From the NCBI GenBank assembly GCA_003599575.1, contig QZKV01000173.1, positions 1 to 41,876 on the forward strand: DNA of 41,876 bases. The letters run 5' to 3'. This document shows positions 16,052-25,642 of the stretch, in pieces. This stretch comes from Desulfobacteraceae bacterium. Its GTDB lineage: Bacteria; Desulfobacterota; Desulfobacteria; Desulfobacterales; Desulfosarcinaceae. Below the pieces are notes generated by a model. It was given only the letters and a program-made list of their open reading frames with translations. It searched no databases and was not told the origin of the DNA. Positions within the stretch are counted from its first letter, which is position 1; each line of letters begins with the position of its first letter. The position numbers were made by a program, and so were the translations under genes.

Positions 16052-16504
16052 ATGGACTATATCAAAATCCGATTCGGGGATGAATTCGACCGCTTCGGAT
16101 CCCACCTGGAAAGGACGCTTCAGGACTTCTTCCGCCCGCGGCCGATCAATCCCATGTTCGCATGCAAGGATTGCGGTTGGATTCCGCAGATGGACATCTA
16201 TGAGACCGAAAACGAGGTGTTCATCTGGGCTGAATTGTCCGGCGTGGATAAAAATGATCTGGAAGTAGAAATCAACAACAAGGCGGTGCGCATCGCCGGA
16301 TTGCGCAAAGAACTGCCCAAACCCGCGGATGGCGCCTACCGCCTGGCCGAAATTCGTTACGGTAAGTTCGAACGTGTGCTGTACCTCCCCTCGCCGGTGG
16401 ATACGGAAGTGGTTTCGTCCAATTTCACCAACGGCTTTCTTTCCCTGCGCATGCTCAAGCTGAAAATGCAGAAAACCCACAAAGTACCTATCAGCGACGG
16501 ATAG
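16052..16504 (+). CDS. Second Hsp20 / alpha-crystallin protein
   Basis: A 150-residue small heat-shock protein, clearly diverged from the one at 14555. The alpha-crystallin domain spans about residues 45-140 with WIPQMDIYETENEVFIWAEL, SGVDKNDLEVEINN and the FTNGFLSLRMLK strand. The N-terminal arm holds a CKDC pair (residues about 38-41), unusual for Hsp20 and possibly redox- or metal-sensitive. A short C-terminus lacks a clear I-x-I motif. AGGAG precedes the ATG by about 7 nt. The gene lies 102 bases upstream of lon, suggesting a shared heat-shock transcript. Confidence 0.88.
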   Translation: MDYIKIRFGDEFDRFGSHLERTLQDFFRPRPINPMFACKDCGWIPQMDIYETENEVFIWAELSGVDKNDLEVEINNKAVRIAGLRKELPKPADGAYRLAEIRYGKFERVLYLPSPVDTEVVSSNFTNGFLSLRMLKLKMQKTHKVPISDG

Positions 16505-16606
16505 CCGGCCCAGCCCCGGCGGTCCAACCGAGACCACACCTCGTACAACGGGAGAGAGAAAACTATGGAAGCACGCAAGCGCTCAACCGCCAACAAGGAG
16601 GTTTTG

Positions 16607-18955
16607 ATGCCCGAAAACAAGCCTGCGGGGGATTACAACGCGGGGAGCCTTCCCACCGTGTTGCCCATCTTGCCCTTATACGACGCAGCCCTTTTTCCCA
16701 AAATGGTGCTGCCCCTGGTGGTCATGCAGGGCGAATCCATCAAACTGGTGGACGAGGCCATGGCGCGCAACCGCATCATCGGCCTGGTGGTTTCCAAAAA
16801 GCAGGAAAATTCGCGGCCCGATCCGGAGGCCGATCTGGCCAAAATCGGCTGCAGCGCCCTGATTCTCAAAATGGCCAAAACCGACGACAACCGGGCCCAG
16901 ATGTTGGTCCAGGGGTTGAGCCGCTTCAGGACCCTGTCTTTTATTGAGGGCAAACCCTACCTGCAGGCCCAGGTGGATCATTTCGAGGATATCGAACATC
17001 AGAGTGACGAAGCATCGGCTCTCATGGCCAATCTGGTCAAGCAATTCAGCCGCATAGTGGAGTTGTCGCCGGGTTTGCCCCCGGAAATCGCCCAGATGGC
17101 CAACTCCATCAAAGAGCCCGGCACTCTGGCCGACATGATCACCTCGACCATCAATTCGAGCTCTGAGGAAAAGCAGCAGGTGCTGGAGGTCCAGGATGCC
17201 ACCAAACGCCTGAAGCTGGTGACCAAACTGCTCAACCACCAGCTGAACATTCTTGAACTGGGAAACAAAATCCAATCCCAGGTCAAGGGCGACATGGATA
17301 AGCGCCAGCGGGAATACTACCTGCGCCAGCAACTCAAGGCGATCAAGGATGAATTGGGCGAAAGCGAAGAAAGCACGGTTGAGATTGAAGAATACCGAGC
17401 CAAGATCACCGAGCGCGGACTTCCCGAAGTAGCCGTCCGGGAGGCCGAGCGCGAGCTGGACCGCCTTTCCAAAATGCATCCCTCCTCGGCCGAGTACACC
17501 GTGGCCGCCACTTATCTGGATTGGTTGATCGAACTGCCGTGGAGTGTCACCACGGTGGACAATCTGGATATTCAGAAAGCGCGCAAGGTGCTGGACGACG
17601 ATCATTTCGGACTGGAAAAACCCAAACGCCGTATCATCGAGTACTTGGCGGTGCGGAAACTCAAACCCGATTCCAAAGGTCCCATTTTATGTTTTGTGGG
17701 TCCCCCGGGCACGGGCAAAACCAGTTTGGGCGCCTCCATCGCCAGATCCCTGGGCCGCAAATTTCATCGCATCTCCCTGGGCGGCGTGCGCGATGAAGCA
17801 GAAATCCGCGGCCATCGGCGCACCTACGTGGGCGCATTGCCCGGACGCATCATCCAGGGGCTGCGCCGGGTGGGCTCCAACAATCCCATATTCATGATGG
17901 ACGAGATCGACAAGGTCGGCAGCGATTTTCGCGGCGACCCCTCCTCGGCCCTGCTCGAGGTGCTGGATCCGGAACAGAACTATACCTTTTCGGATCACTA
18001 CCTGGACGTGCCCTTCGATCTGTCCAGGGTGATGTTCATCTGTACGGCCAACGTGCTGGACACCATTCCTTCGGCCTTGCGCGACCGCATGGAAGTCATT
18101 CAACTGCTCGGCTACACCGAAGACGAAAAGGTCAAGATCGCCCAGCGCTATCTGGTGCCCCGCCAACGCAGGGAAAACGGCTTGAAGGCCGGCCAGATCA
18201 CTTTTTCCTCCGGCGCCATCCGCAGGATCATCTCCGGCTATACGCGCGAGGCCGGCTTGCGCAACCTGGAGCGCGAAATCGCCACGGTCTGCCGCGGCGT
18301 GGCCACCAAGGTGGCCGAAGAAAGTATAAAGAAAGCCGCCATTAAGACCGAGGATCTGGCCGAATACCTCGGTCCGATCCGTTTTACTTCCGAGGCCAAA
18401 ACCCGCATGACCACTCCGGGTGTGGCCATGGGTCTGGCATGGACGCCGGTGGGCGGTGACCTGCTTTTCATCGAGGCCACGGCCATGAAAGGGAAAAACC
18501 GTCTTACCCTGACCGGACAATTGGGCGATGTGATGAAGGAATCGGCCACGGCGGCCTTGAGCTTCATCCGTTCGCATGCCAAGGAGTTGAAAATCGATGA
18601 AGATTTCTTCGATCAACACGATCTGCATGTGCACGTCCCGGCCGGCGCCATCCCCAAAGACGGGCCTTCGGCCGGCGTGACCCTGCTGACCGCCATGGTC
18701 TCATTGCTGACCCGCAAAAAAATACGCAGGGACCTGGCCATGACCGGCGAAATCACCCTGCGGGGCCAAGTCCTGCCGGTGGGCGGTATTAAAGAGAAAG
18801 TACTGGCCGCGCACCGCGCCGGCATCAAGACCATCATTTTATGCAAAGAAAACGAAAAAGACCTGATCGATATCTCCGACAAAGTGAAAAAAGAGATCAA
18901 TTTCCATTTTGTCGATAAAATGATCGATGTGCTGAAGATTGCGATAGAAGAATAG
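16607..18955 (+). CDS. lon: ATP-dependent protease LonA
   Basis: A 782-residue Lon. The LON substrate-binding domain (about 20-220) begins [24 protein letters not shown] coiled helical region (about 225-330) follows. The AAA+ module has Walker [10 protein letters not shown] (about 377-385), Walker [10 protein letters not shown], and sensor [10 protein letters not shown]. The protease domain carries catalytic Ser in [14 protein letters not shown] and Lys in [17 protein letters not shown]. It degrades misfolded and regulatory proteins in the cytosol. Start: ATG at 16607 has AAGGAGG at 5 nt and is preferred; an in-frame ATG at 16565, also with a GGAG site, would add 14 residues. It follows hsp20, in a proteostasis cluster. 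Confidence 0.95.
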   Translation: MPENKPAGDYNAGSLPTVLPILPLYDAALFPKMVLPLVVMQGESIKLVDEAMARNRIIGLVVSKKQENSRPDPEADLAKIGCSALILKMAKTDDNRAQMLVQGLSRFRTLSFIEGKPYLQAQVDHFEDIEHQSDEASALMANLVKQFSRIVELSPGLPPEIAQMANSIKEPGTLADMITSTINSSSEEKQQVLEVQDATKRLKLVTKLLNHQLNILELGNKIQSQVKGDMDKRQREYYLRQQLKAIKDELGESEESTVEIEEYRAKITERGLPEVAVREAERELDRLSKMHPSSAEYTVAATYLDWLIELPWSVTTVDNLDIQKARKVLDDDHFGLEKPKRRIIEYLAVRKLKPDSKGPILCFVGPPGTGKTSLGASIARSLGRKFHRISLGGVRDEAEIRGHRRTYVGALPGRIIQGLRRVGSNNPIFMMDEIDKVGSDFRGDPSSALLEVLDPEQNYTFSDHYLDVPFDLSRVMFICTANVLDTIPSALRDRMEVIQLLGYTEDEKVKIAQRYLVPRQRRENGLKAGQITFSSGAIRRIISGYTREAGLRNLEREIATVCRGVATKVAEESIKKAAIKTEDLAEYLGPIRFTSEAKTRMTTPGVAMGLAWTPVGGDLLFIEATAMKGKNRLTLTGQLGDVMKESATAALSFIRSHAKELKIDEDFFDQHDLHVHVPAGAIPKDGPSAGVTLLTAMVSLLTRKKIRRDLAMTGEITLRGQVLPVGGIKEKVLAAHRAGIKTIILCKENEKDLIDISDKVKKEINFHFVDKMIDVLKIAIEE

Positions 18956-19169
18956 GCGGGCTTTCAGCTTTTAGATAAGGCTCAGGGTGATGTCGGCATC
19001 CCATCGGCAGCATGGCAATGGTCGATATCCGATAGATGCCGATACGCCCGAAACCGAGATCGCCGGTCGGTAGAAATGATTCTATGTTGGTATTGCGCAA
19101 TCGAGTAGAAGTTGCTCCAAATCTTCATCGGATCACCTGAATCAACCCATTGCCTTCAGAACCAGAATC

Positions 19170-19958
19170 ATGCCATCGAAAAAATTTCTCCCCCGCTTAG
19201 TGACACCAGCCATGGGACTGCTGCTGTTTTTATTTCTGCAGGCCTGCACCACCGTTCAACCTGTTCCGAGCCATCCCCCGGGCCGGACAGAGCTTCCGCC
19301 GCCTGCCCTGCCCGGCCAGCCCAAGCCATACCGGGTCTATGGGGCCTGGTATCATCCCCTGACCAATGCCAGCGGTTTTGAAGAGCAGGGAATCGCCTCC
19401 TGGTATGGAGAAGAATTCCACGGCCGCAAAACCTCCAATGGAGAGATCTACGACATGTACGCCATGACCGCGGCACACAAAACGCTGCCCCTGGGAACCT
19501 ATGTTCGCGTACACAATCTTTCCAACAACCGCAGCGTGGATGTACGTATCAACGACCGCGGACCCTTTGTCAGGGGGCGGATTATCGATCTGTCCTACAC
19601 TGCGGCCAAAGAGCTCGGCGTGCTGGGGCCGGGCACGGCACCGGTCAAAGTCGTGGCCCTGGGAGCACCGGCAGAGCCGCAAGCGCCGGGACAACCGGCC
19701 GGTTACCGGCCGGTGGACTACTACTCGGGCAATTTTACTTTCCAGGTAGGCGCCTTCGCCGAAATTGCCAACGCCGAACGGCTCGTGCAAAAGCTCAATC
19801 AGCAGTTTGAAAATGCGCACATGGTCACCTATTCCGACGGAACCCGGACCTTTTACCGCGTGCGCGTGGGCCGCAGCACCAACCTGGATCAGGCCGTACA
19901 GTATGAGCGCACGCTTTCGGAAAATGGATATCCGGGGGTATTCATAGTAGCTGAGTAA
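19170..19958 (+). CDS. rlpA: RlpA-family septal lytic transglycosylase lipoprotein
   Basis: A 262-residue lipoprotein. The signal peptide ends in a lipobox LFLQAC with Cys26 as the lipid site. A double-psi beta-barrel domain (about 70-165) has GIASWYGEEFHGRKTSNGE, with the conserved NDRGPF and IDLSYTAAKELG segments of RlpA. A C-terminal SPOR domain (about 185-262) starts FTFQVGAF and binds denuded septal peptidoglycan. RlpA cleaves glycan strands lacking stem peptides at the division site. A 214-base gap separates it from lon; that gap holds nothing I recognise. Confidence 0.92.
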   Translation: MPSKKFLPRLVTPAMGLLLFLFLQACTTVQPVPSHPPGRTELPPPALPGQPKPYRVYGAWYHPLTNASGFEEQGIASWYGEEFHGRKTSNGEIYDMYAMTAAHKTLPLGTYVRVHNLSNNRSVDVRINDRGPFVRGRIIDLSYTAAKELGVLGPGTAPVKVVALGAPAEPQAPGQPAGYRPVDYYSGNFTFQVGAFAEIANAERLVQKLNQQFENAHMVTYSDGTRTFYRVRVGRSTNLDQAVQYERTLSENGYPGVFIVAE

Positions 19959-19966
19959 GAGAGAGC

Positions 19967-19996
19967 ATTTGAAATTTCAAATTTGAAATTTGAAAT
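19967..19996. repeat. AT-rich TTTGAAAT palindromic repeat
   Basis: A perfect 16-bp palindrome ATTTGAAATTTCAAAT at 19967-19982, continued by further TTTGAAAT units to about 19996, between rlpA and gmhB. It could act as a weak hairpin after rlpA, and resembles short dispersed intergenic repeats. Confidence 0.55.
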
Positions 19997-20004
19997 CAAC
20001 GGCC

Positions 20005-20583
20005 ATGAACCCAAAAAAAGTGATTTTTCTCGATCGGGACGGCACGATCAACCGCGAATCGGCCGATTACATCAAATCCTGGGAGGAATTCGAGTTCCTG
20101 CCCGGCAGCCTGGAGGCGCTCGCGCGGTTAACCCGGAAGGGCTATACGCTGATCCTGATTACCAACCAGTCGGCCGTCGGAAGAGGGTTTGTGGCGCAGC
20201 AAACCCTTGATCACACCCACAGCCACATGCGCGCGGCGGTCGCGGAAGCAGGCGGGCGCATCGAAGGGGTTTTTTTCTGCCCGCACCGGCCGGATGAAAA
20301 CTGCGCTTGCCGCAAACCCAAGCCGGGTCTTGTGCGCCAGGCATGCGAACGCTACGGGATCGACCCGGCGGACAGCATCATGATCGGCGATAGCGCCAGG
20401 GATATCCTTTGCGGGCGCAATGCCGGCTGCGGGATGACCATCCTGGTGCGCACCGGCAACGGCCTTGAGGCAGAAAAGGCGCTGGCGGATCAAAACGCGC
20501 ATCCGGATGTGGTGACCGGCGACCTGCTGCAGGCCGTTGCCATCATCGACGATCCTTTTTATCTTCGAAAATATTTCCGATAG
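20005..20583 (+). CDS. gmhB: D-glycero-manno-heptose 1,7-bisphosphate phosphatase
   Basis: A 192-residue HAD-superfamily phosphatase of the GmhB/histidinol-phosphatase group. The nucleophile motif DRDGTIN stands at residues 9-15, the TNQSAVGRG segment follows, the zinc-binding loop is CPHRPDENCACRKPKPG, and the last motif is MIGDSARD. GmhB removes the 7-phosphate in ADP-heptose synthesis for LPS inner core, supporting a Gram-negative envelope. ATG at 20005 is preferred over TTG at 19990, which falls in the AT-rich repeat. No other heptose gene is adjacent. Confidence 0.9.
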   Translation: MNPKKVIFLDRDGTINRESADYIKSWEEFEFLPGSLEALARLTRKGYTLILITNQSAVGRGFVAQQTLDHTHSHMRAAVAEAGGRIEGVFFCPHRPDENCACRKPKPGLVRQACERYGIDPADSIMIGDSARDILCGRNAGCGMTILVRTGNGLEAEKALADQNAHPDVVTGDLLQAVAIIDDPFYLRKYFR

Positions 20584-20878
20584 TACACCGGGCCGCAGCG
20601 GTTCCGGCGATCCTGCTATGAATCCCCTTGAGCACTGCATTTCAGTCATATGCCGCTGTCATCTCCTCCCGAAAACACCTCTTCTTTGTGATCGCAGCGC
20701 CGGATGCAGCCCGGGCGGTTCGCCGGCCGAAAATACAACTTCACTATGCGCCAAAAAAGGATTAAGCTGATATTTCTATGTTTTGGCTGGTCATTTGTTG
20801 CCTTGCAAAGAGGTCTTATATTAACCCTATTGACTACAGGTTGCCGGAAAGATCCTAATAACCATTGGAGCAACCCTT
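20584..20878. other. Region upstream of the KaiB cluster
   Basis: About 295 bases without a supported gene. The last 120 bases are AT-rich, with TTGTTG and TATTAA about 18 bases apart near 20800-20825 as a weak promoter candidate. No convincing sigma-54 element was found. TTGGAG precedes the first kaiB start by 8 nt. Confidence 0.4.
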
Positions 20879-21223
20879 ATGAGTATACAAGAAAACGGAG
20901 CAACCGAAAAGGAACTTGAAAAGGCCCTGGGAGAGTCCCAGGCCGCGAGGTACGACCTGCGCCTTTTTGTCACCGGGTTGACTCCAAAATCGGTCAGAGC
21001 GATCACGAATGTAAAAAAAATCTGCGACGAACACCTGTCGGGCCGCTATGAGCTCGTGGTCATCGATATCTACCAGCAGCCCACGCTGGCCAAGGGTGAG
21101 CAGATCATTGCGGCGCCGACCCTGATCAAGAAACTCCCCCTTCCCCTTCGAAAACTCATCGGCGATATGTCCGATACGGAGAAATTTCTAGTCGGAATTG
21201 ATTTCAACCCAGGAAGACGGTAA
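20879..21223 (+). CDS. kaiB: KaiB-domain protein 1
   Basis: A 114-residue KaiB-family protein with a charged N-terminal extension (about 24 residues) before the KaiB/thioredoxin-like domain. The domain shows LRLFVTGLTPKSVRAI, the cis-proline segment AAPTLIKKLP, and the final LIGDMSDTEKFLVGIDF, which keeps the Gly and Asp (VGID) known in cyanobacterial KaiB for fold switching. The acidic tail of cyanobacterial KaiB is missing. Classical KaiB binds the CI ring of KaiC; no KaiC is in the window. It is 10 bases upstream of the PAS-LuxR gene, so the two are likely co-expressed. Confidence 0.87.
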   Translation: MSIQENGATEKELEKALGESQAARYDLRLFVTGLTPKSVRAITNVKKICDEHLSGRYELVVIDIYQQPTLAKGEQIIAAPTLIKKLPLPLRKLIGDMSDTEKFLVGIDFNPGRR

Positions 21224-21233
21224 AGGCTGCCCA

Positions 21234-22214
21234 ATGAATGAAATGCTGAAAGTGGATGGGTTCGGTGAAGAATTGCAGCACCTGAAGTCCCGGCTGGCAG
21301 AGGCGGAATATACCCTGCGCGCCATTCGCAGCGGCGAGGTGGATGCGCTGGTTGTCGAAACCAAAGAGGGCGAGCAGGTCTTCACTCTGGCCGGCGCTGA
21401 GCATCCCTATCGGCTGATGATTGAAATGATGAACGAGGGATCGGCCATCCTGGCCCACAACGGCACAATTTTTTATTGCAACCAATGCTTTTCCGCCATG
21501 GTCAAAACACCCCTTGAAAAAATCATCGGCGGATCGATCTACCAGTTCATCCAGCCGAAGGAAAAGAAGCTGTTCAAGACCCTTATAAAGGAAGGGGTCA
21601 ACAGCGGCGGCAGGCAGGAGATTGCCCTGCGAGCAGGCGATGGGACTTCCGTCCCTATTTTGCTCTCGGCGAGTAATTTCCAGAGCATCAACGCCGCAGG
21701 CGCGATATGCCTTGTGGCGACCGACATCAGCGAGCAGAAATACTCCGAGGAGTCGTTGAAGAAAAGCGAAAAAGAGTTGAGAATAAAAACCCAGAGCCTT
21801 GAAGAGGTCAACGCGGCATTGAAGGTATTGCTAAAAAGAGTGGAAGAAGGGCGAAGGGAACTTGAGGAGAAAATCCTGTCCAATATCAGGGAACTGGTTT
21901 CACCCTATATTGACAAATTGAAGACGACCGCATTGTCTGAAAAACAGATCACCTTGCTGACCATTGCCGAAACCAACCTTGACCATATCGCCGCTTCTTT
22001 CCTCCACAATCTGAAAACCAAATATTTGAACCTGACGCACAGGGAGATCCAGATCGCGACGCTCGTCAAGGAGGGCAAGTCAGTTAAAGATATCGCCGAA
22101 ACGCTGAATATCACCGCCAAAACGGTTGAATTCCACCGCAACAGCCTGAGAACGAAACTTGGTTTGAAAAACAAGCGCGCCAATCTTAGATCCCACCTGC
22201 TCACCTTCCTTTAA
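21234..22214 (+). CDS. PAS-domain LuxR-family transcription regulator
   Basis: A 326-residue protein. An N-terminal helix with LKSRLAEAEYTLRAIRSGEVDALVV, commonly found ahead of PAS domains in sensor kinases, is followed by a PAS domain (about 58-175, YRLMIEMMNEGSAILAHNGTI), a coiled coil (about 180-225), a helical linker and a C-terminal LuxR-type helix-turn-helix: LTHREIQIATLVKEGKS, VKDIAETLNITAKTVEFHR. There is no kinase and no receiver domain, so the signal probably reaches DNA directly through the PAS domain or a partner. The ATG at 21234 is chosen over an upstream TTG overlapping kaiB. Sits between KaiB genes, hinting that KaiB proteins may modulate it. That link is inference. Confidence 0.85.
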   Translation: MNEMLKVDGFGEELQHLKSRLAEAEYTLRAIRSGEVDALVVETKEGEQVFTLAGAEHPYRLMIEMMNEGSAILAHNGTIFYCNQCFSAMVKTPLEKIIGGSIYQFIQPKEKKLFKTLIKEGVNSGGRQEIALRAGDGTSVPILLSASNFQSINAAGAICLVATDISEQKYSEESLKKSEKELRIKTQSLEEVNAALKVLLKRVEEGRRELEEKILSNIRELVSPYIDKLKTTALSEKQITLLTIAETNLDHIAASFLHNLKTKYLNLTHREIQIATLVKEGKSVKDIAETLNITAKTVEFHRNSLRTKLGLKNKRANLRSHLLTFL

Positions 22215-22406
22215 ACCCATCGTATACTAGAACTTACCTGGTAATAAATTGGTATTGCATTAGACCCTTATCCCCCTTAGATTTGAGGCTCACCTAAATT
22301 CCCGATGAGGTAATGCCAGGCACATGCAGATAACAGAAGGCTTTGGCAAGCTGCTTTCGCTCAAATCCCGGCATACAAACATAAAAAAAGCGGGAGAGGA
22401 TTCGAG

Positions 22407-22766
22407 ATGAAGAGTCCGCCTGCCAAAAAAAAGAAGGCAACCGGGACGGATGCGCTCGATGAGGTCTGGATACTGAAATTGTATGTCGCGGGGCAGACGC
22501 CGAATTCGATCGCCGCTTTTGCCAATCTCAACAGAATCTGCGACCAACACCTCAGGGGGAAATACCGGATCGAAATCGTCGACCTGCTGAAAAGCCCGGA
22601 ACTGGGAAAGGGAGACCGTATCTTCGCCACGCCCACGCTGGTAAAGAAGCTGCCCGAACCGGTCAAGAAGATCATCGGAAACCTGGCGGACACGGATCAC
22701 GTACTGGTCGGCCTGGACCTGCAGCCTGCCGGCAGATCGTCCAAGAAATCGAAAAGGAAACCCTGA
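22407..22766 (+). CDS. kaiB: KaiB-domain protein 2
   Basis: A 119-residue KaiB-family protein with Lys-rich ends. Of the three paralogs this is the most like cyanobacterial KaiB in its first strand ([12 protein letters not shown]), in [31 protein letters not shown] and in the final VLVGLDL. The N-terminus (AKKKK) and C-terminus (SKKSKRKP) are basic, unlike the acidic tail of KaiB, which might favour nucleic-acid or acidic-partner contacts. GAGAGGA precedes the ATG. Its stop and the next start overlap (TGATG), so it is translationally coupled to KaiB 3. A 192-base gap separates it from the PAS-LuxR gene. Confidence 0.88.
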   Translation: MKSPPAKKKKATGTDALDEVWILKLYVAGQTPNSIAAFANLNRICDQHLRGKYRIEIVDLLKSPELGKGDRIFATPTLVKKLPEPVKKIIGNLADTDHVLVGLDLQPAGRSSKKSKRKP

Positions 22767-23101
22767 TGTCAGAAAAAAAAGCGAAGGGCACATATAAAAT
22801 TAAACCCACAACGGCCGCTGAAGAAAAATACCTTCTGCGCCTTTACATTGCCGGAATAGAGCGCACCTCCGCGAATGCCATCGACAATCTCAGGCGGGTT
22901 TGCGAGGAGCACCTGGCAGGCCGCTATGAGCTGGAGATCATTGATATCCGGGAACACCCCACGCTTGCCAGTCACGAGCAGATCGTAGCGACCCCCACCC
23001 TTATCAAGCAACTTCCCGCGCCCCTGCGCAAGTTGATCGGCGATATGTCCAATAAGGATAAGGTTCTTTTGGGAATGGATTTGCGACCCAAGAAAGATTG
23101 A
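22766..23101 (+). CDS. kaiB: KaiB-domain protein 3
   Basis: A 111-residue KaiB-family protein. Key parts are LLRLYIAGIERTSANAI, YELEIIDIREHPTLASHEQIVATPTLIKQLP and KVLLGMDLRPKKD. The TPxS segment of the first helix is replaced by ERTS, but the cis-proline and the G-x-D switch residues remain. It overlaps the KaiB 2 stop by one base, with AAAGGA upstream for ribosome binding. KaiB 1 and KaiB 3 resemble each other more (ATPTLIK, LRKLIGDMS) than either does KaiB 2. Confidence 0.88.
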   Translation: MSEKKAKGTYKIKPTTAAEEKYLLRLYIAGIERTSANAIDNLRRVCEEHLAGRYELEIIDIREHPTLASHEQIVATPTLIKQLPAPLRKLIGDMSNKDKVLLGMDLRPKKD

Positions 23102-23198
23102 AGAAGCCCGTCTGAATCATTGGGTACCCTCCCGCGTGCCCAGCCCGTACCGGCGCCTGATCATACAAATCTGCACGCAGGGCACCCAAGCATCATTC

Positions 23199-23227
23199 TT
23201 GACACTTGTGCACATTTAGGCAATTGT
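23199..23227 (+). promoter_or_regulatory. Candidate promoter upstream of recD2
   Basis: A perfect -35 TTGACA (23199-23204) is followed after 17 bases by AATTGT (23222-23227), a weak -10. It lies about 85 bases before the recD2 ATG, in a 210-base gap after the last kaiB. Confidence 0.35.
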
Positions 23228-23311
23228 TCAGTCCGTTAAACGGCAGGGAATGAATGGCGCATCCCAAACTGTTTCCTATTCACGTAACAGGGCAAACTCC
23301 TTCGAGCGGCC

Positions 23312-25504
23312 ATGCAAGATCATGTTCAGAGCACTCTGGAAGGTCAAATCGAACGCATCAACTTCCGCAATAAAGACACCCATTTCATGATCGCAAAATT
23401 CCGCCCGAGCGATCGGGCCGGCCTGATCACGGTCCTGGGCCATATTCCCGAACCAAAACCGGGCGAAACCCTGCGATTGAACGGAACCTGGCAGAATCAC
23501 CCGCGTTTCGGCCAGCAATTCGCCGTATCTCACTTCGAAATACTCCTTCCCGCCGGAGTTGAAGAAATCCGCCGCTATTTATCTTCCGGTTTGATCAAAG
23601 GTATCGGCCCCAAGATGGCCGAACGGGTGCTGCAGCATTTCAAGGAAGAGACCCTGAAGGTCATTGAGCAGGAGCCTGAACGAATGACGCAGGTGCGCGG
23701 CATCGGTCCGAAAACGGCCCGCACCATCAGCGCGGCCTGGCAGGCGCACCACCAGGTGCGCGCCCTGATGGCGTTCCTGCAGGCCAAGGGCATCAAACCG
23801 GCTTATGCCGCACGCATCTACAAGCAATATGGCGCCGATGCCCTGGAAATTGTGCGTCACGATCCTTATCGATTGGCCGCCGATATCCCGCGCATCGGTT
23901 TTTATATCGCCGATGCCCTGGTGCGCCAATCGGATCTGCCCGTCGACGAATGCGAGCGCGCGCAAGCCTGCCTGCGCCACCTGCTTGAAGAGGCTTGCGA
24001 CGACGGCCATGTGTGTGTCTCCAGGGAAGATCTGCTGGAGCGCTGTTGCAGCGCTTTTCAGCTGGATTACCACGCCGTACGTGAGGCGCTCGACCATCTG
24101 GCGGCCCAAGGATGCATCACGCTTTGCAGCCGCGCCCCCGATTCGCCGGTGTACCTGGCCCCGCTCTACGCCGCCGAAAACGAAATCAGCCGCCGCATTC
24201 GCGCCATGCTCGAAATTCCCGTTCCCCCCGCGCCCATGGATGCCGGCGAAATCATGGCCGCCGTGGTCCGGCGAATGGCCATTGCACTTTCCGAGGCCCA
24301 GTTGGCCATACTGGAAAGCGTCTTTCACCATCGCTGCGTGGTCATCACAGGGGGGCCGGGCACCGGGAAGACCACCTTGATTCGCGCCATCGCCGCCGTA
24401 TTCGAAGCCGCCGGACGCAACTACCTGTTGGCCGCACCCACCGGCCGGGCCGCCCGCCGCATGGCCGAGGTGACCGGACGGCCGGCCGCCACCTTGCACA
24501 AAATGCTCGGATATAACCTGTCCGAAGGACACTTTGAACGCGACCAGGATGATCCCCTCGATACGCAGGCCCTGATCGTGGATGAGGCCTCGATGGTGGA
24601 TGCCGTGTTGATGGGGCATCTGATCAAGGCCTTGCCGCTGCAGGCCAATTTGATTCTGGTGGGCGATGTGTTCCAATTGCCCTCCGTGGGACCGGGCAAT
24701 GTGCTGGCCGATATCATTGCCTCCGAGGCGGTGCGGACCTTCGGATTGGAGGAAATTTTCCGCCAGGCCGCCCAAAGTCCGATCATCGTCAACGCCCACA
24801 AGGTGCGCCAAGGAGAACTGCCCGATCTGGCGCCGATGGCACCGGGCGATCCACTGATGCCGTTTACGTTTATCGAACAGGGGTCCCTGGAGGAGATCGC
24901 CCGCACCATCATCGAACTTTGCACCCATCGCATTCCCGAGCAGCTGGGCCTTGATGCCATGCGCCACGTGCAGGTGCTTACACCCATGCACAAAGGCACG
25001 GTCGGCACCCTGCATTTAAACCCCCTGCTGCAAGCCGCTCTCAATCCCGGCGCGGCCGAAAGCAGTTCTTTGGGAGGGCGGTTTCATTGGGGTGATAAGG
25101 TGATGCATCTGCGCAACAATTATCAAAAAGAGGTGTTCAACGGCGAAATCGGCACGATCTGCGACGTGGATGCGGGGGAAAAACGGTTGCTGGTAGAATA
25201 TGAGGGCCGCACGGTGGCCTACGATGAAGCCGATCTGGATGAGCTGGCTCTGGCCTATGCCATTTCCGTGCACAAATCCCAGGGCTCGGAATACCCGGTG
25301 ATCATTTTGCCCGTGGTCACGCAGCACTATGTGATGCTGCAGCGCAACCTGCTCTACACCGCCCTGACCCGTGCCCGCGACATGGTGATCCTGATCGGCT
25401 CGGCCAAAGCCGTGCGCGTCGCAGTTCAGGCCGATCAGCCCCGCCGGCGTCAATCCTGGCTGGCGTGGCGACTGTGTGATGCCGTTCGCCCGCCGGCCGG
25501 TTAG
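23312..25504 (+). CDS. recD2: RecD2-type SF1B DNA helicase
   Basis: A 730-residue RecD2 (RecD-like without RecBC). An N-terminal OB-like region (LEGQIERINFRNKDTHFMIAKF) and helix-hairpin-helix repeats (LIKGIGPKMAERVLQHF, VRGIGPKTARTISAAW, RIGFYIAD) fill about residues 1-220. Helicase motifs follow: Walker A GGPGTGKTT near 346, motif Ia APTGRAARR, motif II DEAS, motif III VGDVFQLPSVGPG, and C-terminal motifs VHKSQGSEYPVIILPV and YTALTRARDMVIL. It is a 5'-3' helicase of DNA repair. The ATG at 23312 has no strong ribosome site. Downstream gene is convergent, 138 bases away. Confidence 0.93.
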   Translation: MQDHVQSTLEGQIERINFRNKDTHFMIAKFRPSDRAGLITVLGHIPEPKPGETLRLNGTWQNHPRFGQQFAVSHFEILLPAGVEEIRRYLSSGLIKGIGPKMAERVLQHFKEETLKVIEQEPERMTQVRGIGPKTARTISAAWQAHHQVRALMAFLQAKGIKPAYAARIYKQYGADALEIVRHDPYRLAADIPRIGFYIADALVRQSDLPVDECERAQACLRHLLEEACDDGHVCVSREDLLERCCSAFQLDYHAVREALDHLAAQGCITLCSRAPDSPVYLAPLYAAENEISRRIRAMLEIPVPPAPMDAGEIMAAVVRRMAIALSEAQLAILESVFHHRCVVITGGPGTGKTTLIRAIAAVFEAAGRNYLLAAPTGRAARRMAEVTGRPAATLHKMLGYNLSEGHFERDQDDPLDTQALIVDEASMVDAVLMGHLIKALPLQANLILVGDVFQLPSVGPGNVLADIIASEAVRTFGLEEIFRQAAQSPIIVNAHKVRQGELPDLAPMAPGDPLMPFTFIEQGSLEEIARTIIELCTHRIPEQLGLDAMRHVQVLTPMHKGTVGTLHLNPLLQAALNPGAAESSSLGGRFHWGDKVMHLRNNYQKEVFNGEIGTICDVDAGEKRLLVEYEGRTVAYDEADLDELALAYAISVHKSQGSEYPVIILPVVTQHYVMLQRNLLYTALTRARDMVILIGSAKAVRVAVQADQPRRRQSWLAWRLCDAVRPPAG

Positions 25505-25642
25505 CCCCTTGCCCCAACACCAGCATTACACGATCCCGGGCGCAGCGGACAGCGGCTGTGGATCAAGCAGCGAGCGGCGGACTCAAGATCAGGTGCCGGA
25601 CCAAGTTCACGGGGTAAAGGCCACGGGCGAACGGACAGCGTA

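Noticed and set aside
20780..20825. A sigma-54 promoter upstream of the first kaiB (TGG...TTGC)
   Set aside because: The GG-to-GC spacing is 9 or 13 bases instead of 10, so it does not fit.
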